A stretch of DNA of 64,000 bases from Lederbergia citri (lineage in GTDB: Bacteria; Bacillota; Bacilli; Bacillales; Bacillaceae_C), in the NCBI RefSeq assembly GCF_018343625.1, contig NZ_JAGYPG010000004.1, positions 251,102 to 315,101 on the forward strand, written 5' to 3'. Positions 24,923 through 33,646 of this stretch are shown piece after piece. The notes below the pieces were generated by a model. The model searched no databases, was not told the origin of the DNA, and was given only the letters and a program-made list of their open reading frames with translations. The stretch's first letter is position 1. Each line of letters starts with the position of its first letter. The translations under genes were made by a program, and so were the position numbers.

Positions 24923-25418
24923 CAATTTGAACGTGAATCATCGGAAAATAAAATAAAGTGTTAAGTCTAGAAAAAAAACAGTATGGACCGCTAAAAAAAA
25001 GATTGATTGTCTTGTATACTTATTCAATCTTAATCACCTCCAGAGGACTCAATATGGTTTTGTCAACCATACCTTTAAATGAGCTCATCCCTTAATCCTC
25101 ATCATTTTTTTACTATTATATTGAGATTCATTCAAACCGTGTATGATTATCGTTTAATAAATTGAAAAACCAAGCATAAAATTGTCAATATAGAAATATT
25201 GTATTGAATAAACGGAAACATTAACTGCCATCAAAGCTACTATTTTATTGAAACTAAACTTTTGGGTTGTTAATTCAACAAAATTAAATTGACAAAATGT
25301 CAACGTTTGAAGTATATTTTTTATAACCGGTGATTTGGCTTGTAAATACAATTATGAATATAAAACATTACATACTTATATTTTGAGAATTAAATGTATA
25401 GAGGGAAGGTATGAATTG
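24923..25418. other. AT-rich intergenic region with one SD-led mini-ORF
   Basis: Largely without coding signal. On the minus strand GGAGGTGATTAAG lies directly before TTG at 25027, opening a 29-codon hydrophobic frame (24938-25027; NKYTRQSIFFLAVHTVFF) that could be a leader peptide or the remaining 5' end of a transporter gene. TATGGTT-ttgtc-AACCATA (about 25053-25071) is a small palindrome beside it. The rest is unremarkable AT-rich sequence upstream of the LytR-family gene. Confidence 0.4.
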
Positions 25419-26348
25419 ATGGAAAGACAGTTACGTAGAAAGAGTAAAAAAACGATAAAGATTATTTTAGTAACTATATTTCTTCTTATAGCAGGTGTAG
25501 TCACTTATGGATTTTCGGTTTACAAAAATTTAAATAATGCAGCCAATAAGGTTCATAGCCCGATTGACCGTAGCCCTGAAGTGGAGAGAACCTCAGAGCT
25601 TTCATTGAAAAAGAAAGATCCATTTTCAGTCCTTATCCTCGGTATTGATGCGGATGAAGGAGAAAAGGGGCGTTCAGACTCAATGATATTAATAACGGTT
25701 AACCCTGAAAAGATGTCAATGGATATGCTAAGTATTCCACGCGATACCCGTGTGGAGATTGTCGGCAAGGGGATCGATGATAAGATTAATCATGCGTATG
25801 CATTTGGTGATGTGGAAATGTCTATGAATACAGTAGAGAAGTTTCTTGATATTCCGGTAGATTACTATATGAAGATGGACATGACGGGATTTAAAGATAT
25901 TGTCGATGCGATAGGCGGGGTAGATGTTAATAATGATTATGAATTTTCTGTTGGAAAAAATCATTTTCCGGTTGGTCAAATTAGCATGAATGGGGAAGAA
26001 GCATTAGACTTTGTCAGGATGCGCAAACAGGACCCACGTGGAGACTTTGGACGTCAAATGCGCCAACGTTTAGTTATCCAAGGTGCTTTGAATAAAGCAG
26101 CAAACTTGTCTACACTATGGAAATATACTGATATACTAGATGCATTGAGTAAAAATGTTGAGACGAACATTTCGTTTGATGAAATGAAAGAAATGCAAAA
26201 AAACTATGGAGATGCCCGTCAACATATTGAACAGTTTCAAATTGAAGGGACCGGCGCAATGATCGATGGCATTTGGTATTATATTGTTTCGGAAGAAGAA
26301 AGGACCAAGATACAGACTGGGTTAAAGGAACACATGGGTTTGATGTAG
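25419..26348 (+). CDS. LytR-CpsA-Psr family cell-wall glycopolymer ligase
   Basis: 309 aa. N-terminal membrane anchor (residues 9-31) then the extracytoplasmic LCP catalytic domain: SVLILGIDADEGEKGRSD, SIPRDTRVEI, INHAYAFG and the Arg-rich FVRMRKQDPRGDFGRQMRQR. LCP proteins transfer teichoic-acid-type polymers from undecaprenyl phosphate to peptidoglycan. AAGG at 9 nt supports ATG 25419; the open frame extends to 25335. Single gene. Confidence 0.92.
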   Translation: MERQLRRKSKKTIKIILVTIFLLIAGVVTYGFSVYKNLNNAANKVHSPIDRSPEVERTSELSLKKKDPFSVLILGIDADEGEKGRSDSMILITVNPEKMSMDMLSIPRDTRVEIVGKGIDDKINHAYAFGDVEMSMNTVEKFLDIPVDYYMKMDMTGFKDIVDAIGGVDVNNDYEFSVGKNHFPVGQISMNGEEALDFVRMRKQDPRGDFGRQMRQRLVIQGALNKAANLSTLWKYTDILDALSKNVETNISFDEMKEMQKNYGDARQHIEQFQIEGTGAMIDGIWYYIVSEEERTKIQTGLKEHMGLM

Positions 26349-26462
26349 GTAGCTTTTTCAAGAAACAAAATGATTTGTTATTATACTAGATTTGGAAATG
26401 TTCGCATCTCATCTGACAACCGAAATCATTCTCACAAAATAAGTTTGAAAGGAAAATAACAC

Positions 26463-27107
26463 ATGTCTGAGATAAATAAAAATAATAAACTCGGTTTGTT
26501 GTTAAGAGAATTATTAAACAATCGTTCTTTGTCAATGAGGAAATTTAGTGAACTTACTGAAATCGATACAGCTACGATATCTAGAATCATTAACGGCAAG
26601 CGAAAAGCAAATCTTCAACACTTAGAAAAATTTTCGGAATGTCTAGAGGTTCCATTAGCTGAGTTATTTGAAGCAGCTGGTTACCCAATCGAACATAAAG
26701 AAGAAGAGGCTCATTCTGAAATTCAAAAGTCTGTTGAAATGATTCAAAGTTTTCTTGAATCCTCTAATGTATATGATAATGAGTTTTCGATAGCAAATGT
26801 TGAACAGAAAATCACGAATTACGGCCAATATTCACAAACTGATGAAGGACGAGATACCATCCATAATGGCTTTGAAGAAAAGCTGCAAAAAGTAGGTAGC
26901 ATTGGTCCATTTATTAGCCAATTAAAAGATTTATTTGAGAAGTTTCGCCTTAGCAAAGGCACTCAGTATCAACTAGCTTTAATTGGAGGTACCCTCTTAT
27001 ATTTTATTATTCCAGTGGATGTCATTCCTGATTACATCTTTCCTATTGGCTATTTAGATGATGCGATTGCCGTAAACATCGTAATCAAATTACTTGCAAA
27101 AGAATGA
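26463..27107 (+). CDS. XRE-family HTH protein fused to YkvA (DUF1232) domain, paralogue
   Basis: 214 aa, co-linear with the 23349-23999 product: same HTH (LTEIDTATISRIINGKR), same acidic middle (YGQYSQTDEGRDTI versus YEQYALTEEGEKRI) and the same C-terminal IIPVDVIPDYIFPIGYLDDAIAV block. Two copies 2.5 kb apart but on opposite strands point to an old local duplication with inversion. Regulator targets unknown. Confidence 0.85.
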   Translation: MSEINKNNKLGLLLRELLNNRSLSMRKFSELTEIDTATISRIINGKRKANLQHLEKFSECLEVPLAELFEAAGYPIEHKEEEAHSEIQKSVEMIQSFLESSNVYDNEFSIANVEQKITNYGQYSQTDEGRDTIHNGFEEKLQKVGSIGPFISQLKDLFEKFRLSKGTQYQLALIGGTLLYFIIPVDVIPDYIFPIGYLDDAIAVNIVIKLLAKE

Positions 27108-27436
27108 AGAACATCTAGCTTTTTGAAAGTGGTTATATCGTACAGATCGGTGATACCTCTTATGGGAAGAATAGAAAAAAAGAAAGCTAGACGTAAATGG
27201 ATTAAATATCAATGGAGACATTAAGAATACCTCTACAAGATACGTTAACAAATGAACTTGTCGATGTTGGGGCGGTTTTAAGTATCGATTTTGATAAAAA
27301 CACACAAGCATTAAAAGTTTTTATCTACCTATCATGTTAGTACAGAAGAAGTTGCGGCACTTAAATAAAATAGTGAAACTGCCACTTGATTAAGTGTGAT
27401 ATTTGGCATTATAGTATATAAGGATAAAAAAATAAT
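27108..27436 (+). other. Degenerate region with a short orphan frame
   Basis: ATG at 27212 opens a 42-codon frame ending at TAG 27338-27340 (starts METLRIPLQDTLTNELVDVG), with no ribosome site; a few codons beyond the stop (STEEVAALK) look like its continuation, suggesting a decayed gene. Family not recognised. The remaining sequence is non-coding up to the M-box riboswitch. Confidence 0.35.
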
Positions 27437-27596
27437 GATTCCTCGTTAGGTGAGGCTCCTGTATAAACATAAGCCACTGCCCAAAAACATCGAGAGATGC
27501 CAATGGGTAGAACAGGTCTTGTCGACTTAAGGCATGACATAATGTGGCTGAGCGAATGCTCTACGTTGTACAGTGCTAAAACTCAACAGGGGGGAT
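27437..27596 (+). ncRNA. M-box (ykoK leader) magnesium riboswitch
   Basis: All conserved M-box blocks are in order: CGTTAGGTGAGGCTCCTG, GCCACTGCCCAAAAACATC, GATGCCAATGGGT, AACAGG, TGTGGCTGAG, and CAGTGCTAAAACTC. High Mg2+ folds the aptamer and promotes the terminator at 27610-27645, shutting off mgtE. Unusually, a dispersed repeat lies between the terminator and mgtE. Confidence 0.95.
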
Positions 27597-27609
27597 TTTT
27601 TCACGTGAG

Positions 27610-27645
27610 TCCTCCCTAATGATTTTTAGGGAGGATTTTTATTTT
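27610..27645 (+). terminator. Riboswitch-controlled terminator of the M-box
   Basis: Stem TCCTCCCTAA / TTAGGGAGGA, then TTTTTATTTT, about 15 nt beyond the aptamer. Confidence 0.85.
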
Positions 27646-27679
27646 GCAGTAAGGAGAAAATGAATAAATAGTAAATTTG

Positions 27680-27836
27680 TGTCTAGCTCCAGCGCCTATC
27701 GACTAGCAAACTTCTTGTCCTTTTCCCTACGATAAGTCAACATCGACTCGTCCAATCGGACTCGTCGTGTTTCCTTTATCTCAGTCAAAGTACCTGAAGT
27801 TTGTACGTCGATGAGCAAGGCGCTTCTGCTTTTCTC
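27680..27836 (-). repeat. Dispersed intergenic repeat, copy B (~157 bp, core only)
   Basis: Reverse-oriented copy: TCTAGCTCCAGCGCC, CGACTAGCAAAC, CGATAAGTCAACATCG, GTGTTTCCTTTATC, GTACGTCGA and GGCGCTTCTGCTTTTC. It lacks the ~45-bp tail seen in copies A and C. It separates the M-box terminator from mgtE. Confidence 0.85.
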
Positions 27837-27992
27837 AAAGGAGGTGATAATGATGGAAGGAGACCCGGATAATTGTACATTCATAATTGTATATCGCAAA
27901 ATGAGGGCAGTTGGTTCTTCACCAATCATTATCACTAAATGGAGAATGGCAGCTGCCCTCATGGTCAATTAATGCAACTGGGGGTAATAAAC

Positions 27993-29321
27993 ATGACACA
28001 AGAATTAAAAATCGCATTAATGAAAAATAAAGAGTTTGATGAATATATTGAGAAGTATCAACCATATGATTTGGCGGAAATGGTCATTGACCTTGAGTAC
28101 GATGATCAAATCAGCTTCTTTACAATAGCTCCATCTACTTTAGGTGCTGAAATTATTGAATATCTAGAGCCAGAATTACAGTATCGAATTATGGATCATT
28201 TGTCTGAAGACAATGCGGTTGAATTACTTGATCATATGTCAAGTGATAGAGTGGTGGATTTGCTCCTTGCTATCCATCCACATCAGACGAAAAGATTGAT
28301 GAAATATATTCCGGCTGATTACCGTGAAAAAATTAAAACACTGATGACTTACGAAGCGGATACTGCTGGAAGTCTTGCAACAGTAGATTATATCGGAGCT
28401 AGAAAAACTTGGTCGATTGACTATGCATTACGACATATTCGAAAGGTTGGCCACGATGCGGAACTTGTTTCCTATATATATGTTATTGATACACATGGAA
28501 AATTGGCAGGAGTAGTATCCCTTAAAGAAATTATTTTAGAAAAACCGGAGACGAAATTAGAGGGAATTTTAACTGAAGAAGTCATCTCTGTAACAGTTGA
28601 CATGCACCAAGAGGAAGTTGCTGAAATTTTAGCGAAATATGACTTTGTTGCAATCCCTGTTGTAACACATGATTCTCGTATGATCGGAATTATCACCGTT
28701 GATGATTTGATTGATGTTATCCACGAAGAAGCAACCGAAGATATTCAGAAATTAGGGGGAAGTCAACCGCTAGAAGAGCCTTATTTTAAAAACTCTGTTT
28801 GGAGCGTTTTTAAAAAGCGGATTGGCTGGTTGCTCATTTTATTTGTAGCCGAGGCCTATACCGGAAATGTTTTAAGACACTATGAAGACACACTTAATGA
28901 AGTGATTGCACTATCTTTTTTCATTCCATTATTAATTGGAACTGGTGGAAACTCTGGAACACAGACCGTAACTACATTAGTTCGTGCAATGGCTGTAGGG
29001 GAAGTGGAATTCAAAGATGTTTTCAAAGTGTTGCGGAAAGAACTATCAACTGGTATTCTTCTTGGTGCAGTAATGGGGCTTGTGGCATTTATTCGTGCTC
29101 AAATATTAGGAGTAGGCTTTGACATTGGGAGCGTTGTGGCAATTACTGCAATATGTATAGTCATTTGGGCTTCTATTGTTGCAGCTGTAATGCCATTGAT
29201 TTTGCATAAATTGAAAATTGACCCTGCTGTCGTTTCCGGACCATTTATCTCTACATTAGTAGATGGCACTGGATTGATCATTTATTTCACGATGGCAAAG
29301 TTATTATTAAATTTAGCTTAA
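27993..29321 (+). CDS. mgtE: Magnesium transporter MgtE
   Basis: 442 aa. N-terminal superhelical domain (about residues 1-120; LLDHMSSDRVVDLL), paired CBS domains (about 125-250; VVSLKEIIL, AIPVVTHDSRMIGIIT), then five transmembrane helices with the signature GTGGNSGTQTVTTLVRAM forming the Mg2+ pore. Magnesium sensing by the cytosolic domains gates the channel. ATG 27993 has GGGGG upstream; the open frame extends to 27939. Expression should be controlled by the M-box riboswitch upstream. Confidence 0.96.
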   Translation: MTQELKIALMKNKEFDEYIEKYQPYDLAEMVIDLEYDDQISFFTIAPSTLGAEIIEYLEPELQYRIMDHLSEDNAVELLDHMSSDRVVDLLLAIHPHQTKRLMKYIPADYREKIKTLMTYEADTAGSLATVDYIGARKTWSIDYALRHIRKVGHDAELVSYIYVIDTHGKLAGVVSLKEIILEKPETKLEGILTEEVISVTVDMHQEEVAEILAKYDFVAIPVVTHDSRMIGIITVDDLIDVIHEEATEDIQKLGGSQPLEEPYFKNSVWSVFKKRIGWLLILFVAEAYTGNVLRHYEDTLNEVIALSFFIPLLIGTGGNSGTQTVTTLVRAMAVGEVEFKDVFKVLRKELSTGILLGAVMGLVAFIRAQILGVGFDIGSVVAITAICIVIWASIVAAVMPLILHKLKIDPAVVSGPFISTLVDGTGLIIYFTMAKLLLNLA

Positions 29322-29420
29322 AAATAGGACATCATTTGCAAAATTTCCTACTCCCATGTATATTTTATAAGGTTGAATAATACTGGTAGGAATACTAGGA
29401 ATTATATTAGGGGGATGGAA

Positions 29421-30281
29421 ATGCTAAAAAGTAGAAGTTTCTTATTTTCACTTGTTGTATTAATTGCTATATTTTTCGTATCGGCCTGTTCAAGTGGGGA
29501 TAAAAATTCTTCAGGAACAAAAAATTCAGTTAAAGATAAAAATTCTTGGGAGGCGATTAAAGAAAGAGGCAAAATCATTGCTGGTACTTCTGGAACTCTT
29601 TATCCCACTTCGTATCACGAACAAGATTCTGATGATTTAACTGGTTTTGAAGCTGAAATTTTAAAAGAGCTTGCTAAAAGATTGGACGTTGAAATCGAGT
29701 TTAAGGAAATGGGCTTTGATGGTCTTTTAACATCATTGAAGAGTGGCGTGATTGATATTGCTGCTAATGATATAGAAATAACGGATGAAAGAAAAGAGAA
29801 AGTCTCTTTTTCAGATCCATATAAATATTCGTATGGTACAGCCATTGTTCGTAAAGATGATCTTTCCGGAATTAAAAAGTTGGAAGACTTAAAAGGAAAG
29901 AAAGCAGCAGGAGCAGCAACATCTATATATATGGACATTGCTCGAAAGCATGGTGCAGAAGAAGTAATCTATGAGAATGCGACAAATGAGGTTTATTTAC
30001 GTGATGTTTCCGTTGGAAGAACGGATGTAATTTTAAATGATTATTATTTACAAACATTGGCTCTTGCGGCATTTCCAGAGTTGAATATTACGATTCATCC
30101 TGATATTCAGTATCATCCTAGCGAAATGGCCATTGTAATGAAAAAAGATAATGATGGACTTTTAAAGAAAATCAATGAAGTTTTAAAAGAAATGCATGAA
30201 GATGGAACGATTACCGAACTATCTAAGAAATTTTTTAATGGAGCAGATGTTTCTGTTAAACAAGATCTTGATTTTCAGTAA
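29421..30281 (+). CDS. Amino-acid ABC transporter substrate-binding lipoprotein
   Basis: 286 aa, family 3 solute-binding protein. Signal with lipobox (FFVSACSSGD; Cys at residue 24), then LTGFEAEILKELAKRLDVEI, GLLTSLKSGVIDIAAND and YGTAIVRKDD, typical of polar amino-acid or cystine binding. ATG at 29421 has AGGGGG 6 nt upstream. The permease starts about 15 nt after the stop. No ATPase gene is found beside it. Confidence 0.92.
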   Translation: MLKSRSFLFSLVVLIAIFFVSACSSGDKNSSGTKNSVKDKNSWEAIKERGKIIAGTSGTLYPTSYHEQDSDDLTGFEAEILKELAKRLDVEIEFKEMGFDGLLTSLKSGVIDIAANDIEITDERKEKVSFSDPYKYSYGTAIVRKDDLSGIKKLEDLKGKKAAGAATSIYMDIARKHGAEEVIYENATNEVYLRDVSVGRTDVILNDYYLQTLALAAFPELNITIHPDIQYHPSEMAIVMKKDNDGLLKKINEVLKEMHEDGTITELSKKFFNGADVSVKQDLDFQ

Positions 30282-30296
30282 GTGGGGGTTGGAAAA

Positions 30297-30974
30297 TTGA
30301 GTAATATTCAATGGCAATATATTTTCGACCTTCCACTTGCCATTAAATCCTTTCCGTATGTAATACAGGGAATATGGTACACAATCCTCATTTCATTTGT
30401 AGGAATGATAGTAGGATTATTGATTGGATTCTTTTTAGCGCTAGGACGCATGTCAAAGTTAGTTATTCTAAATTGGCCATCTCGAATTTATATTTCTTTC
30501 ATGAGAGGAACACCGATGCTTGTCTTTTTGTTTTTATTGTATTTCGGACTTCCCATGGTAGGAATTGAGTTCAGTGCGATTACATGTGCTTTGATAGGAT
30601 TTAGCCTACATTCTGCAGCCTATATGGCTGAAATTAATCGTTCAGCCCTGACCGCTGTCAATAAGGGACAATGGGAAGCTTCTAAAGCTCTCGGCTTGTC
30701 CTATTGGCAAACTATGAAATTGATTATTTTGCCACAAGCGACCAGGATAGCTTTGCCGCCATTATCGAACGTATTATTGGATTTAATAAAAGCATCGTCC
30801 TTAGCAGCAATGATTACGGTCCCAGATCTTTTCAATCGTGCAAAAATTGTCGGGGGCAGGGAATTCGATTACATGACGATGTATATTCTTGTAGCGTTGA
30901 TTTATTGGGGGATTTGTTCGATTGTTGAACTAGGGCAGTCCTACCTTGAAAAAAGATATCAATATAGTGAATAA
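30297..30974 (+). CDS. Amino-acid ABC transporter permease
   Basis: 225 aa from TTG 30297 (GGGGG at 8 nt; GTG 30282 is an alternative). Five transmembrane segments with the EAA loop EASKALGLSYWQTMKLIILPQA for docking to an ATPase, and FMRGTPMLVFLFLLYFG at the His/Glu/Gln permease signature. Likely polar amino-acid or cystine import. The operon ends at a terminator directly after this gene, so the ATP-binding subunit must be supplied from elsewhere. Confidence 0.92.
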   Translation: MSNIQWQYIFDLPLAIKSFPYVIQGIWYTILISFVGMIVGLLIGFFLALGRMSKLVILNWPSRIYISFMRGTPMLVFLFLLYFGLPMVGIEFSAITCALIGFSLHSAAYMAEINRSALTAVNKGQWEASKALGLSYWQTMKLIILPQATRIALPPLSNVLLDLIKASSLAAMITVPDLFNRAKIVGGREFDYMTMYILVALIYWGICSIVELGQSYLEKRYQYSE

Positions 30975-31002
30975 AGAGGAGCAGACGCTTCTCTTTTTTT
31001 TT
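30974..31002 (+). terminator. Terminator of the amino-acid transporter operon
   Basis: Stem AGAGGAGC / GCTTCTCT then nine T. Confidence 0.88.
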
Positions 31003-31028
31003 GCGCAAATATATGTTTGTCAGTTTAG

Positions 31029-31262
31029 ATTGAGCGAGAATAAGGACAGAGTCGATGCTTATTTCAGATTTCGGTCCTGATTGAGTAAGAATAAAGACAA
31101 AAACGATACTTATTTCAGAGTTGAGTCTCGATTGAGCGAGAATAAGGACAGAACGGATGCTTAATTCGAATTTCAGTCTCGATAGAGCGAGAATAAGGAC
31201 AGAACGGATGCTTATTTCGTATTTCAGTCACAGTCGAGCAATAATAAGGCCGGAACCTAAAT
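31029..31262. repeat. Tandem repeat, 51-bp period, about 4.5 copies
   Basis: Units begin at 31029, 31080, 31131, 31182 and 31233, each led by ATTGAGCGAGAATAAGGACA or a close variant. Within a unit GAATAAG and CTTATTTC can pair, so each unit may form a hairpin. Contiguous, no spacers, no ORF. The stretch from here to 31560 holds nothing else recognised. Confidence 0.85.
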
Positions 31263-31560
31263 TCATATCGTTTTTAGCCTCAATCAATCACTGAATTCAC
31301 AAAATTTCCCACTGTTTAAAAATATAATCTATGTCAAAGTTCTCTTACATCGAAATTATTAGCTTCAAAGGTAACGATGCACTGCTTATCCTGCCCTCAA
31401 AGTTAATATCTTCATTTTAAAGGTCACAATGAAGTGTTCAAATCGCTTTCTTTCTAAATCCAATGCAGCACCATATCGTAACTCCTTTGTCATTTTTACC
31501 ATGCAAACCTTTTCCTACAAGAAGGTATAATAAAAGCAAAGTTAAAAAGGAGGCGGAATC

Positions 31561-31935
31561 ATGGATAAATTTGGAGGGATATCTGAAGAACGAATTCTCA
31601 AAGCTTATGAGGAAGGGGAATTTGACAATCTTCCTGGTATGGGAAAGCCACTGCCAAAAGATTCATTGGAAGGTATTCCGGATAATTTGAAAATGGCGTA
31701 CAGGATTATGAAGAACGCTGGGTATTCGCCTGATGAGATGGATGTGAAAAAAGAAATAATGACGATAGAAGATTTAATTCGTAAGACGGAAGATGAGATG
31801 GAAGTCAAAGGGTTGAAAAGAAAATTAAACGAAAAAATCCTCCACTATAACAGTTTACTTTCGAAAAAAAGAATCAAAACAAACTCTTCTGTATTTAAAC
31901 AGTATGAGAGCAAAATTGAAAAAAAGTTTTTCTAA
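31561..31935 (+). CDS. DUF1992 (DnaJ subfamily C member 28-like) protein, YhdN-type
   Basis: 124 aa cytosolic helical protein. The DUF1992 core is clear: EERILKAYEEGEFDNLPGMGKPL, followed by NLKMAYRIMKNAGYSPDEM. The same domain occurs in DnaJ-family members, but no J-domain is present here. Its function in Bacillus is not established. AAGGAGG precedes the ATG. Monocistronic; motAB starts 77 nt later. Confidence 0.9.
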   Translation: MDKFGGISEERILKAYEEGEFDNLPGMGKPLPKDSLEGIPDNLKMAYRIMKNAGYSPDEMDVKKEIMTIEDLIRKTEDEMEVKGLKRKLNEKILHYNSLLSKKRIKTNSSVFKQYESKIEKKFF

Positions 31936-32011
31936 GTGAAAAGTGATTCAAATTTGTTTCTATCTGTCGATATATAGAATAAGACATTTATAAAGTTTAG
32001 GGTGAAACATT

Positions 32012-32812
32012 ATGGATAGAACATCGCTTATTGGATTAATTCTTGGAGTGGTAGCAGTTGGTGTGGGGATGGTGTTAAAAGGTGTTAGTCCTGGAGCACT
32101 TATTAATCCTGCAGCTATACTAATCATTATAGTGGGGACGACGGCTAGTGTAGTTACTGCTTTTCCAACTTCAGAAATAAAAAAGGTTCCCAAACTATTC
32201 GGAATAGTATTTAAGGATAAAAATTCTTATAATGCGAAGGATCTTATCGGCGAATTCTCCGATCTAGCCCAGATGGCTAGAAAAGAAGGCTTGCTTGCAT
32301 TAGAAGCATCGATTGATGAAATTGCAGATCCATTTATGAAAAACGGCTTGAGTCTTGCAGTAGATGGACATAGTGCGGATTATATTCGAGATGTATTAAA
32401 CGAAGAAATTGATGCTATGGAAGAGCGCCACTCTGTCGGGGCTTCTATTTTCTCGCAAGCTGGTACATATGCACCAACGCTTGGGGTACTTGGTGCCGTT
32501 ATTGGATTAATTTCTGCTCTTGGAAATATGGATAATACAGATGAGCTTGGTAAGGCTATATCAGCAGCATTCGTGGCTACTATGCTCGGTATTTTCACCG
32601 GTTATGTTTGGTGGCATCCATTTGCCAATAAATTAAAGCGTAAATCGAAAGAAGAAGTACGGATTAAAGAAATGATGGTCGAAGGTATTTTATCCATATT
32701 GGAAGGAGAAGCACCTCGCGTCATTGAGCAAAAATTGGCCTCTTACCTCCCTGCCTCAGAACGAAAGGAAATATTTGAGGAAAGTGGTGAAAGCCGAAAT
32801 GTCCAGGCGTAG
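32012..32812 (+). CDS. motA: Flagellar motor stator protein MotA
   Basis: 266 aa, four transmembrane segments (about 5-23, 31-50, 145-170, 180-203) with a large cytosolic loop carrying the charged residues that engage the rotor. LGAVIGLISAL and GIFTGYVWWHPFANKLKRKS are highly conserved. Co-linear with the B. subtilis proton-type MotA. It overlaps motB by 14 nt. Confidence 0.96.
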   Translation: MDRTSLIGLILGVVAVGVGMVLKGVSPGALINPAAILIIIVGTTASVVTAFPTSEIKKVPKLFGIVFKDKNSYNAKDLIGEFSDLAQMARKEGLLALEASIDEIADPFMKNGLSLAVDGHSADYIRDVLNEEIDAMEERHSVGASIFSQAGTYAPTLGVLGAVIGLISALGNMDNTDELGKAISAAFVATMLGIFTGYVWWHPFANKLKRKSKEEVRIKEMMVEGILSILEGEAPRVIEQKLASYLPASERKEIFEESGESRNVQA

Positions 32813-33611
32813 AAGAGGAAAGCAAGAGGGGCCACATACAGATGAATCGTGGCTTCTTCCTTATGCAGATTTACTGACACTGTTATTGGCGTTATTCATC
32901 GTCCTATTTGCAGCAAGTTCTGTAGATGCACAGAAGTTTCAAAAGCTCTCACAAGTTTTTAACGGTATTTTCCTCGGAGGAACGGGTCCAATGGACTTTC
33001 AGCAGCCGATAGAAAATGATGACAATAGCAAGGACCACCCAAAACCAACAGATAAAGATAAGGATAAGGAAAAAGAAGAAGATAAAGATCATGATAAGCC
33101 AGTTCAAGAGGATGAGATCTTTCTAGATTTAGAAGAGCAGAAAGAACTTGAAGCCATTCAATCAAAAATAAATGCATATATTCAAAAAAATGATCTGAAT
33201 AATAAATTTGATACATCTTTAACGACAGAAGGACTTCTCCTCACGATTCGTGATAATGTTCTGTTTCAATCTGGTAAAGCGGAAGTGCGGGAAGCTGATA
33301 AAAAAACAGCAAATGAATTAGCTACTTTACTAGAAATGGATCCTCCTAGAAATATCATCATTAGTGGTCATACAGATAATGTACCGATTGGAAATGCTCG
33401 CTTTCAATCGAATTGGGAGTTAAGTGTCATGAGGGCAGTTAATTTCATGAAAGTTCTACTTGAGGATGAAAACCTTGATCCAAAGTGGTTTAGCGCAAAA
33501 GGATATGGTGAATTTCAACCTATAGGTGATAACAATTCAGAAGTGGGTAGGGCAAAAAACCGTCGTGTTGAAGTATTAATTTTGCCGCGAAATAAAAATG
33601 ACGTCGAATAA
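32799..33611 (+). CDS. motB: Flagellar motor stator protein MotB
   Basis: 270 aa from ATG 32799 (the open frame to 32724 is inside motA). A short basic N-terminus, a single membrane helix with the proton-binding Asp (SWLLPYADLLTLLLALFIV), a charged plug/linker (KDKDKEKEEDKDHDK) and a C-terminal OmpA-like peptidoglycan-binding domain (VLFQSGKAEV, IISGHTDNVPI, KNRRVEVLILPR). Forms the MotA5B2-type stator. A terminator follows. Confidence 0.96.
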   Translation: MSRRRRGKQEGPHTDESWLLPYADLLTLLLALFIVLFAASSVDAQKFQKLSQVFNGIFLGGTGPMDFQQPIENDDNSKDHPKPTDKDKDKEKEEDKDHDKPVQEDEIFLDLEEQKELEAIQSKINAYIQKNDLNNKFDTSLTTEGLLLTIRDNVLFQSGKAEVREADKKTANELATLLEMDPPRNIIISGHTDNVPIGNARFQSNWELSVMRAVNFMKVLLEDENLDPKWFSAKGYGEFQPIGDNNSEVGRAKNRRVEVLILPRNKNDVE

Positions 33612-33614
33612 AGA

Positions 33615-33646
33615 AAATCGGGGAAGTTCATTCCCCGATTTTTTTA
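33615..33646. terminator. Terminator of motAB
   Basis: Stem AAATCGGGGAA / TTCCCCGATTT with TTTTTTT; also lies at the end of the convergent flavodoxin gene. Confidence 0.9.

Noticed and set aside
31029..31262. CRISPR-like array
   Set aside because: A 51-bp period without separate spacer sequences; variation is spread along the whole unit.
32012..33611. Sodium-type MotPS stator
   Set aside because: Sequence and domain order are closer to B. subtilis MotAB throughout; I cannot call ion specificity from a single residue.
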